Assembly: GCA_007116295.1 (NCBI GenBank) | Contig: SKIS01000025.1 | Coordinates: forward strand, 1-23,951 | DNA length: 23,951 bases | Origin: Candidatus Woesearchaeota archaeon | Lineage (GTDB): Archaea > Nanobdellota > Nanobdellia > Woesearchaeales > 21-14-0-10-32-9 | Reading direction: 5' to 3' | In this document: positions 8,536 through 15,598 of the stretch, one piece after another | How positions within the stretch are numbered: the first letter of the stretch is position 1 | How the letters are laid out: the number at the start of each line of letters is the position of its first letter | Notes under the pieces: generated by a model | What the model was told of the DNA's origin: nothing | What the model saw: the letters and a program-made list of their open reading frames with translations, nothing else | The model's database searches: none | Program-made: the position numbers and the translations under genes

Positions 8536-9340
8536 TTTCTACCTCTGCGTATAAGTCCATATCGTAATCTGTGTCTGTTAAGTAGCATATTCCGTGCTTT
8601 TTTTTACCATCAGACCACTTTTTTCTATTTGAGTAATACGTTTTATATAATTGTTTTGCTAGTTTGAGTTCGTCTTCAGTATAATCTTTTTTTATTATTT
8701 TTTCTTCTTGAGAAAAGTTTTTTTCAAAGTTTTTAATTAATTGTTTTTCTTTTATTTGTTTTAGTTGCCGGAGCCAAAGATTTCCTTCTTCTAAAATTTT
8801 TTTTTCCTGCTTTGTTGCTTTTAGAGCTGCGTTCATATGATCGTAATCAAAGTTATCGACAAGAGTTGTTCCATGATGCAAAGTAAGATTTTTGTATCTT
8901 CTTTGGGCATCAAAGATTGTTCCTTTTCCTTTTACTCTTACGATATCGTGATTATTTTTTTTTATTAATGCTGCAGGGAAGCCTGCGTCTTGAAGAGCTT
9001 CTACTATTTGACTATTTATTTTTTTTAAGAATTCTTTGCTGTATGGCTCGGTTGTTATGATGGAGTATTGAACATCGTTTTTTCCTAGATAAACACTTCC
9101 CCCACCAGTTGTTCTCATAGTTAGGTTTAGTCCTTGATTATCTATGTATTCATGATCTACTTCTTCAAGAATTTGTCTGTGACCAAGTACAACGCTTGGT
9201 TTTGAGAAGCTATATGTTTTTATTATCGTTGGCACTTCTTGTCCTTTGTTTAGCTTTTCTTTTGCTTTTAAAAAAAGTGCTTCTTCTAAAGCCAAGTTCC
9301 ATGCCGCGCTTTCTCTTCTAAAAGGTATTATTCGAATCAT
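8516..9340 (-). CDS. Lipoate-protein ligase-like (BPL/LplA/LipB superfamily) protein
   Basis: A 274-residue protein with the cofactor-ligase fold. Such enzymes activate lipoate, octanoate or biotin as an acyl-adenylate and transfer it to a lysine of an acceptor domain. Visible motifs are SVVLGHRQ (49-56), RTTGGGSVYLG (76-86), DVQYSII, and the LplA-type stretch GKGTIFDAQRR (138-148) followed by LTLHHGTTLVD, with Lys139 as the probable catalytic lysine. Two deviations from textbook LplA stand out: RRxxGGG reads RTTGGG, and the usual YH after the glycines is YL. The substrate may therefore differ. No lipoyl-domain protein or lipoate synthase lies in the window. It is the first gene of a two-gene unit with the aminopeptidase, and a TATA box 26.5 nt upstream supports the ATG at 9340. 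Confidence 0.8.
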   Translation of the reverse strand: MIRIIPFRRESAAWNLALEEALFLKAKEKLNKGQEVPTIIKTYSFSKPSVVLGHRQILEEVDHEYIDNQGLNLTMRTTGGGSVYLGKNDVQYSIITTEPYSKEFLKKINSQIVEALQDAGFPAALIKKNNHDIVRVKGKGTIFDAQRRYKNLTLHHGTTLVDNFDYDHMNAALKATKQEKKILEEGNLWLRQLKQIKEKQLIKNFEKNFSQEEKIIKKDYTEDELKLAKQLYKTYYSNRKKWSDGKKKHGICYLTDTDYDMDLYAEVENETRND

Positions 9341-9362
9341 TTAATGGTTTGTAGTTAGATTC

Positions 9363-9370
9363 ATATAAAA
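9363..9370 (-). promoter_or_regulatory. TATA box of the ligase/aminopeptidase unit
   Basis: Reads TTTTATAT on the minus strand, centred 26.5 nt upstream of the ATG at 9340. This is ideal for a leaderless start. Confidence 0.65.
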
Positions 9371-9384
9371 GAGTTTCTATGAGT

Positions 9385-10014
9385 TTATTGATTGTATATT
9401 AGTTCTAATATTTCTTGTTTTATGAAGTGTTGTTTTTTTAATTCTTGAAGGGTTTTTTCTAAGTCGTGTAGTATCCAAGGATTGTTTTGTTTTTGTCTAA
9501 TTGCTTTTTTGACTATGTTTTTCCAATCTATTTTTTCATATTTTAATATGGTGTTTATGTCTTCGAAGTCAGCAGGTCTATTTGTTATTGCTTTTAATAA
9601 TACTAAGTCTTCAGGAGGCAATATGTGTATTATTAGTTGTTGTTTTTCTATAAAGTCATTTCTTTGCATTATGTTTTCTTGGGAGAAGTCTAATTCGTAG
9701 CCAAACACATTTTTTGTGAACAAATCGAATCTTTCTTGTCCTCTTGTATACATTTGTGGTTTGCTTTTAGCTTTTTGTCTTTTTTCATCGTATACGCCTT
9801 TTAAGCTTCTTTGTTCATACCCTAGTTTTTTAATCGCTTTTACGAATTCTTTTGTGTCTTCTTCGTTTTTAAATACTAAATCTATGTCTTTTGTTGCTGC
9901 TTTATAGTTTGAAAACATCATAGCAGTTCCACCTATTGCTATGCAAGTTATATTTTTTTGTAAGTATTTGGCTATTAATTCAAATAGTGCTTTTTGATCT
10001 TTTGTGTTTATCAT
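9385..10014 (-). CDS. AbiEii-like nucleotidyltransferase (putative toxin)
   Basis: A 209-residue protein with a minimal DNA polymerase-beta-type nucleotidyltransferase core: IGGTAMMF (27-34), then ATKDIDLVF with Asp43 and Asp45 as metal ligands. The later block PPEDLVLLKAI followed by RPADFEDI is characteristic of the AbiEii/DUF6036 group. Such enzymes act as toxins of type IV-like toxin-antitoxin or phage-defence pairs, in known cases by adding nucleotides to tRNA. The start lies 35 nt inside the upstream winged-helix gene, so the two are co-transcribed and probably co-translated. All catalytic positions look intact. The toxin role is inferred from family and gene pairing, not shown by the sequence. 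Confidence 0.78.
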   Translation of the reverse strand: MINTKDQKALFELIAKYLQKNITCIAIGGTAMMFSNYKAATKDIDLVFKNEEDTKEFVKAIKKLGYEQRSLKGVYDEKRQKAKSKPQMYTRGQERFDLFTKNVFGYELDFSQENIMQRNDFIEKQQLIIHILPPEDLVLLKAITNRPADFEDINTILKYEKIDWKNIVKKAIRQKQNNPWILHDLEKTLQELKKQHFIKQEILELIYNQ

Positions 10015-10465
10015 ATTTTTCAGGAATTTTTTTGACTTTCATTTCTTTTTTTGCTTGACTATATAGATCATATACTTCTTTTTTTATATTGTTTTCTTTA
10101 GCTAAATCGAAAAGTCTTTTCCAATTTTTTATTTGGTTAAATAAGTGTTTTGTCGCATTTAATGTTCTTACATCCCCTATTTTTATTCCATCTATTATTG
10201 CATGTTCTATTGTGTAGTTTTTGTTTACTTGATGTGTGAATTTTGGAGTTAGTTTTTCAGGGCTGTGTTTATTTACTAGGGCGTAAAATCCGTTTTCTTT
10301 AGGTATTGGTTTGTTGCTTATAGTATAGATTCTTTTTTGTTTTCCTCCTCCGCTTACTATTGCTTTTCCTTGTTTTTTTAATTTGCTTAATTTATTTATA
10401 GCACTTTGTCTAGTTATATCATGTTTTTTTGCAAAGGTTTCAACTGTGTGTTTTTCAAAAGACAT
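9980..10465 (-). CDS. Winged-helix AbiEi-like putative antitoxin
   Basis: A 161-residue protein. Residues 1-45 form a winged helix-turn-helix (VETFAKKHDITRQSAINKL, then a basic wing around KKQGKAIVSGGGKQKRIY), and the rest is basic and helical. Antitoxins of AbiE-type pairs have this layout and usually repress their own operon. The open frame begins 12 nt earlier at 10477, but the TATA box at 10485-10494 is centred only 12.5 nt from that codon and 24.5 nt from the ATG at 10465, so the latter, leaderless start is preferred. The 3' end overlaps the nucleotidyltransferase gene by 35 nt. What it binds is unknown; an operator in its own promoter is plausible. Confidence 0.72.
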   Translation of the reverse strand: MSFEKHTVETFAKKHDITRQSAINKLSKLKKQGKAIVSGGGKQKRIYTISNKPIPKENGFYALVNKHSPEKLTPKFTHQVNKNYTIEHAIIDGIKIGDVRTLNATKHLFNQIKNWKRLFDLAKENNIKKEVYDLYSQAKKEMKVKKIPEKYDKHKRSKSTI

Positions 10466-10484
10466 AATGTTATCCATAAGAACT

Positions 10485-10494
10485 ATTATATAAA
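10485..10494 (-). promoter_or_regulatory. TATA box of the putative toxin-antitoxin pair
   Basis: Reads TTTATATAAT on the minus strand, 24.5 nt upstream of the ATG at 10465. It lies too close to the upstream in-frame ATG at 10477 to serve it, so it decides the start choice. Confidence 0.65.
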
Positions 10495-10517
10495 TTTTAT
10501 TGTTTTTGTATTATGTT

Positions 10518-10545
10518 AACTCAAGAAAAAGAGTTTTGAAAAAAA
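10518..10545 (-). terminator. Possible terminator after the 438-residue ORF
   Basis: On the minus strand a run of seven T follows the stop codon directly. A short inverted repeat (AACTC at 10518-10522 with GAGTT at 10531-10535) and a T5 tract lie just beyond. T-tracts suffice for archaeal termination, so this is plausible but weak. Confidence 0.4.
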
Positions 10546-11862
10546 TTATGCAACTTTGAGTAAAGGTCCTTTTTTATCTTTTATTTCTACTTTTTTATTT
10601 TTAGAGTTTAATCCATGAGTATCTTCTAAGATATTATTTTGAACTCCTTCTTTTAATCTTTCTCTAACATGTTTGTAAAAAGTATCTGAATGGACTTGTT
10701 CAAACCCTATTGGTGCTGATTTTGGATTTGTGTATTTACCTGTGTTTCTTGCAGAATCAATATATTTAAGGTGCATCTCTAAAACAGACATCCCGTTAGG
10801 TTGTTCTTTTAAAAAGTAGCTTTGGCTACTGCTTGGAAGAGCTCCTCTTTGGGCTCTAGAAACAAGTATTAATGCCCTGATGTCAGGAGAGTAAACTCCT
10901 AAAGGCTCGTTCATGACATCTTCATAGTACTCTTTCATTTTCGCACCAATTGCTTCGTCTTGGCCTCCAAATACTATTTTGGCTGTGCCTTTATCAAGTG
11001 TATCTACTTGATCTGCACTGAATAGCCCTCTTGGAGCTTCTTTTCCTTTAATATGATCTACAAATATCATAGACATATCATCACTTGTTCCACTTCCTTT
11101 TGATTGCTCTATGTAAGCATTCATCATCGTATTTGAAGCTTTTATTTCTGGTTTAGCTATAACTATTCCTGCCCTTATTAGTGCTGGTAAGTCTTGGAAT
11201 TTGTCTTTGTAAGCGCTTGATGACAAGTCATTTATTGTAAGGTCTGCATCCCTTAATTTTTCTAAGTCTACCGCTGCAGTAACTCCTTTATGCATATAAA
11301 CATCATCATAAAATTGCTCTACGTTTTCTCTCCACTTGGCGCTATCCATTACGCTTCCTAAAAAGAATCCTTGAAGATATTGTTTTGCTTGATCAAAGTT
11401 CATTTGACCTTTAAGTTTTTTGCTTGACCTGATTTCAAACAGCGCATTATGAGGTTTATAACCCTTAATTTTAATTCTCTTTCCACCCCTTATTTTTTTC
11501 ATAGAATCTACGACGTATCCTAAGTAAGTTTCTATTTCGTCTATAATTCCTTGTGTGTAGTTCTTTACTTCATCTGGATCTCGGCCTAGAGCTATAACTA
11601 CATCATCAAAAGTAGCATTAGGATATGTCCAAGCAATTCTTTTCTCCCTATCTAAAAATCCTCTATGACCTTCATGAGCATTTCCCTCTATAGAAGACAT
11701 TACTAACCTATCTTTTAAGCTTTGTTTAACACCTTTTAAAGTTATACTTTCGTATTCTTGAGCACTTTGTTTAACACGTTTTGAGAAGTTTTTATCGATT
11801 TCTGGAAGCGATATTCTTTTGAATCTTAAGCCTTTTTTGCTCGTTTTAATCCCCCTAATCAA
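10546..11862 (-). CDS. Unrecognised 438-residue soluble protein, TTG start
   Basis: I do not recognise a family. The protein is long, mixed in charge and has no membrane segment or signal peptide. The N-terminal 25 residues are basic (GIKTSKKGLRFKR). A histidine-bearing patch SIEGNAHEGHRG lies at about 57-68, with a stretch resembling a small helical DNA-binding motif (TFDDVVIALGRDPDEV) near 84-99. The C-terminal 20 residues are lysine-rich. The only plausible start is TTG at 11862; the next in-frame methionine is residue 55. A TTTTTAAA box about 20 nt upstream is somewhat closer than the local norm, so the start is less certain than others. It sits between a GTPase gene and the toxin-antitoxin-like pair in an otherwise accessory-looking stretch. 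A role in defence is possible but unsupported. Confidence 0.65.
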   Translation of the reverse strand: MIRGIKTSKKGLRFKRISLPEIDKNFSKRVKQSAQEYESITLKGVKQSLKDRLVMSSIEGNAHEGHRGFLDREKRIAWTYPNATFDDVVIALGRDPDEVKNYTQGIIDEIETYLGYVVDSMKKIRGGKRIKIKGYKPHNALFEIRSSKKLKGQMNFDQAKQYLQGFFLGSVMDSAKWRENVEQFYDDVYMHKGVTAAVDLEKLRDADLTINDLSSSAYKDKFQDLPALIRAGIVIAKPEIKASNTMMNAYIEQSKGSGTSDDMSMIFVDHIKGKEAPRGLFSADQVDTLDKGTAKIVFGGQDEAIGAKMKEYYEDVMNEPLGVYSPDIRALILVSRAQRGALPSSSQSYFLKEQPNGMSVLEMHLKYIDSARNTGKYTNPKSAPIGFEQVHSDTFYKHVRERLKEGVQNNILEDTHGLNSKNKKVEIKDKKGPLLKVA

Positions 11863-11877
11863 GATTTACGTTTTGAG

Positions 11878-11885
11878 TTTTTAAA
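11878..11885 (-). promoter_or_regulatory. Possible TATA box upstream of the TTG-started gene
   Basis: TTTAAAAA on the minus strand lies in the 28-nt gap between the GTPase stop and the TTG at 11862, centred 19.5 nt from it. This is shorter than the 24-28 nt seen elsewhere. Confidence 0.35.
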
Positions 11886-11890
11886 CGTTT

Positions 11891-12628
11891 CTATTCTCCA
11901 ATAGCTACATTCCCCTTTTGTAGTTCTTTTAGTATTTTTCTTGAAGCTCTTTGTATGTCTGGCTTTGCTCCTTTTTGTAAAAAGTTGTATTTTACTGCTA
12001 TTTCTTCTAGTGCTTTTTGAGGATCTGAAACATCTAGTGGTTCAAATAAATCAGGCTTTTTTTCCATCAGCTCATATATTATCATGTCAGGATCTTTGAC
12101 CTTTGAGTAATCCACTGTACTTGTAATGCCGTGTTTGTAAAGATTTTTTTCTTTGTAAGGTATAACTCCCGGAGTGTCTATTAAGACTATGTTTTTGTTT
12201 ATGCGTATGTCTTGAGCTCCTTTGGTGTATCCACTAGAAGCACTTACTCCTGCTGAGCTTTTTCCTTTTAAGGCGTTTATAAGAGAGCTTTTTCCTACGT
12301 TAGGATAGCCTACAACACCTACTTTTATAGGTTTTTTTATATCGTTTTGCGATGCAGTTATCATTATTTTTTCTTTTAGTTTTGTGGTTCCTAAGAACTC
12401 CGTACTGCTTACAAATACACTACTAATTATTTGTTTTTTTAGTCTTTGCGCTTTTTCTTTTGAAATTAAATCACATTTGTTTAACACTCTTATTATTGGC
12501 TTGTTTGATGAGTATATTTTTGATTCTAACTCTTGATTCCTTGTTTCTTCTATTAGTCTTGCGTCTAGTACTAACAAAAGTATATCTGCTTTTTGTATTA
12601 CTTTATTTACGTGTTTCCAAAAGCTCAT
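11891..12628 (-). CDS. Circularly permuted GTPase, YlqF/RbgA-like ribosome biogenesis factor
   Basis: A 245-residue GTPase with motifs in permuted order: G4 NKCD (50-53), G5 SST (74-76), G1 GYPNVGKSS (107-115), G2 around Thr135 in SGYTKGAQ, and G3 DTPG (151-154). This order defines the YlqF/YawG family, whose members help late maturation of the large ribosomal subunit. The C-terminal 85 residues are helical and resemble the RNA-binding extension of RbgA, though shorter than the bacterial protein (about 280 residues in total). The ATG at 12628 is 25.5 nt from the centre of an ATTTAAAT box shared with the divergent gene, so the mRNA should be leaderless. The exact substrate in archaea is inferred. 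Confidence 0.92.
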   Translation of the reverse strand: MSFWKHVNKVIQKADILLLVLDARLIEETRNQELESKIYSSNKPIIRVLNKCDLISKEKAQRLKKQIISSVFVSSTEFLGTTKLKEKIMITASQNDIKKPIKVGVVGYPNVGKSSLINALKGKSSAGVSASSGYTKGAQDIRINKNIVLIDTPGVIPYKEKNLYKHGITSTVDYSKVKDPDMIIYELMEKKPDLFEPLDVSDPQKALEEIAVKYNFLQKGAKPDIQRASRKILKELQKGNVAIGE

Positions 12629-12649
12629 AGTTTAAGCTAAACAGAATAC

Positions 12650-12657
12650 ATTTAAAT
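12650..12657. promoter_or_regulatory. Shared palindromic TATA box for a divergent gene pair
   Basis: ATTTAAAT is a perfect palindrome in a 53-nt divergent spacer. Its centre is 25.5 nt from the GTPase ATG (minus) and 28.5 nt from the ATG at 12682 (plus). No other TATA-like element fits either gene, so one box may drive both. Confidence 0.6.
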
Positions 12658-12681
12658 ATGTAGTGCATTTACTTTAAAGGG

Positions 12682-13383
12682 ATGACATCAAGAGTTCATA
12701 TTGCTAATAAGGATGCTTTGAAAAAAGTAGTTGATGCTAAAAGTTATGCTAGATTTTTGTCAGAGACATCCGATCAATACGTCTCCATAGTGAGTCAGAT
12801 AAGAAAAGATCTCACTAACGGAGAAATTTTAGAAAATTATTTGAGCTTTCTAAATTTTTCCGAAAACAAAGACGATTTAAAGCCTTTAGGAGATTATCTT
12901 AAAGAGCAAGGAGTTATAGATACTCCTCATGAGCTCGCAAGTTTAGAGTGGCTTGGTAATGACAAAGTTAACGGAGTAGAAACTCCTTTTTATTTAAAAA
13001 CAAGAGATGAACTGGAGTTTCTAGGCTATAGCGCAGGTCTTTTTATCAAAAACCAACAAACTTTTTTACATTATGGAACGTTGGCTGGTTGGGACGGGTT
13101 GATTAGAAACTATGCATCTATTCCTATTAAGAGGGTGAAAGAGTTTTCTGTTTTTGAAAGAGAGCAAGTTCTTAAAAATTCTTTAAGATTAAAAGAGTTT
13201 GAAAAATGGGAGAATCCTTCTCATTATGAAATCGTAACAAAAGACTGTTCAAGGCCTTTGTTTTTCTTTGGAATAGATGAAGAAACAGGAGTGTTTTGTG
13301 ATAGAAAAAATCCTAAGAGAGGATTTTATAGTAGCTTAGAAATAGATTTAAACGATATCGAATTTGTTGGAAAGTTAAAATGA
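12682..13383 (+). CDS. Unrecognised 233-residue protein
   Basis: I do not recognise the family. It is a soluble protein with an N-terminal helical, mildly basic part (1-75) and a C-terminal half rich in aromatic residues and predicted strands (LASLEWLGN, FLHYGTLAGWDGL, PLFFFGIDEETGVFCD). No catalytic signature is evident. The start at 12682 is 28.5 nt from the shared ATTTAAAT box, giving a leaderless message. The stop codon abuts the stop of the convergent small basic gene with no spacer. Base composition and codon use look like those of its neighbours, so I see no sign of recent transfer. Confidence 0.7.
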   Translation: MTSRVHIANKDALKKVVDAKSYARFLSETSDQYVSIVSQIRKDLTNGEILENYLSFLNFSENKDDLKPLGDYLKEQGVIDTPHELASLEWLGNDKVNGVETPFYLKTRDELEFLGYSAGLFIKNQQTFLHYGTLAGWDGLIRNYASIPIKRVKEFSVFEREQVLKNSLRLKEFEKWENPSHYEIVTKDCSRPLFFFGIDEETGVFCDRKNPKRGFYSSLEIDLNDIEFVGKLK

Positions 13384-13605
13384 TTATCTTTTACTTTTAG
13401 ATTTTCTTTCCACTATGTCTTTTGGAGGTTGATTTTTTGGTTTTCTAGCAAACCAATCTATCTTTTTTTCGTCTTCTCTTTTCCACTTTTGTTGGTCTTC
13501 TGTTAAGTTTGGAAAATTAAGATCTAGTGTTCCTGGTTTGTCTTTTCTAAATTTTGCATACCTTTCTTTTTTGACACTTACTTTTTTGACTTTTTTCTTT
13601 CCCAT
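13384..13605 (-). CDS. Small lysine-rich protein of unknown function
   Basis: A 73-residue, strongly basic protein with KKK/KKR clusters at both ends and a central, less charged segment (PGTLDLNFPNLTEDQQKW) that contains two tryptophans nearby. The composition suggests RNA or ribosome contact, but it matches no ribosomal protein I know. The ATG at 13605 faces the helicase gene across a 61-nt spacer. The ATTTAAAT box there is 36.5 nt away on this strand, implying a leader of about 10 nt, or else ACTTAAGT at 13629-13636 serves as its promoter. It ends exactly where the convergent gene ends. Confidence 0.6.
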   Translation of the reverse strand: MGKKKVKKVSVKKERYAKFRKDKPGTLDLNFPNLTEDQQKWKREDEKKIDWFARKPKNQPPKDIVERKSKSKR

Positions 13606-13637
13606 CTAAAATCACTAGTTTTGGGAACACTTAAGTT

Positions 13638-13645
13638 ATTTAAAT
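13638..13645. promoter_or_regulatory. Palindromic TATA box between divergent genes
   Basis: ATTTAAAT is centred 25.5 nt before the helicase ATG at 13667 (plus), a leaderless fit, and 36.5 nt before the ATG at 13605 (minus). Confidence 0.55.
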
Positions 13646-13666
13646 TAGTTTGCTTTTCTTGGATTT

Positions 13667-15598
13667 ATGGATAGTAAAGATTATTTGGAAGTTCTGCAGG
13701 CGATTAAAGAAATTCCTTTTGGCGTTGGTAGAGAGCTTTTAAGTTGTTTTCTTAGAGGATCACACCACAACTCTATAGAGAAAAACAGGCTTTATCAGCT
13801 TAGTAGCTATGCTTCTTTGTCTTATTCTAAAGAGGAGATAAGTGCTTTGATATCTCTTCTTTTGACTTCTGGTTTTATTAGATATGAAAAAATCTCTTAC
13901 TATAACGTCATTAGCCTAACTCAGAAAGGAAGGGATGAGCTTCAAAACCCTTCTTTTCATAGCAGCTCTGTTTCAAAGTTTACTTTTAAGAAGACTCAGA
14001 TAACTTCGAAGGATGAAAAGGAGTTTGAAAAGTATCCTTATCTTTCTCGATTTGATAAGTATCAAAAGAAAGCTATTTTGTGCGACGATAACAAAGTTTT
14101 GTGCATTGCAGGTCCTGGAAGTGGTAAGACCACTGTTTTAACCCATAAAATAAGCTTTTTGGTTAAAGAAAAGAAAGTAGATCCTCAGAAAATATTGGCT
14201 ATTACTTTCACTCGTAAAGCTAAGCAAGAGATGAGTAAGAGACTTTTAAAGCTAGGGGTTAAAACAAATGTTTTTACTTTTAATGGGTTTTGCGATAGCC
14301 TTTTGAAAAATAAATCTATTGCTACAGGTAAGCAGAAGGCTTCTTTGGTTTCTAAGGCTTTGAAAAGGCTTGGTTTGACTCCAAGTGAGGCTTTGTCTAT
14401 ATATTATGAGGATAAGCAGCTGAGCTTTTTTGATTTTGTTTTTGATGTTTTTTATTTTAGAGATTTTTCTGTAAGAAAGTCTTTAACAACTGATTTTGAA
14501 GTTATAAGACCTAAAGTTATAAACACTATAAGCGAGCTTTTGGCAGGTTTGGTTTTTGAGATTAATGTTTTGATGAAAGAAGAGGATTTGATTGATTATG
14601 TTGATCAAGTTAGGTTGGCTTTAGATTTGGAAATGCCAAGTTTTGATTATGTTCTTGTTGATGAGTATCAGGACGTTAATGATATGCAGGTTAAGCTTTT
14701 GGCTAAGTTAGATCCTCAAAAAATATTTGTTGTTGGAGATCCTCGTCAGTCTATTTATGGTTGGAGAGGTTCTAATCCTGATCAATTAGTTCGTTTTTCA
14801 GAGGGTGCTAGCGTTATTAGTTTGGTTTATAATTATAGGAGTTCCAAGGACATAGTTGAGCTTTCTAATAAGCTTATTAAGAGTCTTTTCATGCCTAATA
14901 TGGTTAGTTTTAATGATTGGAAAAAGGACATTAAGATATTGGGTTTTGAAAGTTTTGACGTTGAAAAAGAGTTTGTTGTTCAAAGAATTTTAAGTAGTGG
15001 TTTGAAGCCCGAAGATATATTTGTTTTGACTCGTAAAAATAAGGATGCGCAAGATTTTTTTGAATATCTTACTTTGAGAGGTATTCCTTGTTATTTTAAG
15101 AGTGGTGAAGAGGTCCAGAGGGAAAAAGTTACTATTAGTACTGTTCATGGCGTTAAAGGTTTAGAGGCGCAAATGGTTTTTGTTGTAGGCGTTAATTCTT
15201 TTAATTATCCTTGTCGGGTGCCCGATCATCCTATAACTAAGCTGTTAGATGATTATGATACTTTAAAAGAAGAGTTAAGATTGCTTTATGTTGCTATTAC
15301 TCGTGCAGAGAAATCACTTTATATTACTTATGCTGGAACTCATTCTTTTTTTATAACACAGGAAATGAAAGACTTTGTTAATGATGACAATCCTAGTTTG
15401 CATAGAAGGCTTTTGGCTTGGCGAAAAGAAAAAGCTTTGCAGGAAAGCGTGCCTGAAGAGCAAGTTTTAACTAGTTCTTTAATTGAGAAAATCGCTCAAA
15501 TAAATCCTGTTGACGAATATGATTTGCAAGATTCAGGTATTGGTCCTACTAAGATTTTTAAGTATGGAGAGGAGATTTTAAGTCTTGTGAATAAGTAG
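13667..15598 (+). CDS. UvrD-family SF1 helicase with N-terminal RQC and C-terminal HRDC domains
   Basis: A 643-residue DNA helicase, probably 3'-5', acting in repair or replication restart. Superfamily 1 motifs are complete: Q motif FDKYQKKAIL (129-138), Walker A AGPGSGKTT (148-156), Ia TFTRKAKQEM (180-189), Walker B VDEYQD (331-336), motif III VGDPRQSIYGWRG (356-368), motif IV NYRSS (389-393), motif V TVHGVKGLE (492-500), and motif VI LLYVAITRAEKS (539-550). Flanking domains are unusual. Residues 8-92 read as an RQC winged helix (FGVGRELLSCFLRGS, LYQLSSYASLS, LTQKGRDEL). Residues 578-643 read as HRDC (LLAWRKEKA, LIEKIAQINPVDEYDL, GIGPTKIFKYGEEIL). Both are typical of RecQ. The 2B subdomain appears small. 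The gene starts 25.5 nt from a TATA box and ends flush against the convergent gene. Confidence 0.93.
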   Translation: MDSKDYLEVLQAIKEIPFGVGRELLSCFLRGSHHNSIEKNRLYQLSSYASLSYSKEEISALISLLLTSGFIRYEKISYYNVISLTQKGRDELQNPSFHSSSVSKFTFKKTQITSKDEKEFEKYPYLSRFDKYQKKAILCDDNKVLCIAGPGSGKTTVLTHKISFLVKEKKVDPQKILAITFTRKAKQEMSKRLLKLGVKTNVFTFNGFCDSLLKNKSIATGKQKASLVSKALKRLGLTPSEALSIYYEDKQLSFFDFVFDVFYFRDFSVRKSLTTDFEVIRPKVINTISELLAGLVFEINVLMKEEDLIDYVDQVRLALDLEMPSFDYVLVDEYQDVNDMQVKLLAKLDPQKIFVVGDPRQSIYGWRGSNPDQLVRFSEGASVISLVYNYRSSKDIVELSNKLIKSLFMPNMVSFNDWKKDIKILGFESFDVEKEFVVQRILSSGLKPEDIFVLTRKNKDAQDFFEYLTLRGIPCYFKSGEEVQREKVTISTVHGVKGLEAQMVFVVGVNSFNYPCRVPDHPITKLLDDYDTLKEELRLLYVAITRAEKSLYITYAGTHSFFITQEMKDFVNDDNPSLHRRLLAWRKEKALQESVPEEQVLTSSLIEKIAQINPVDEYDLQDSGIGPTKIFKYGEEILSLVNK

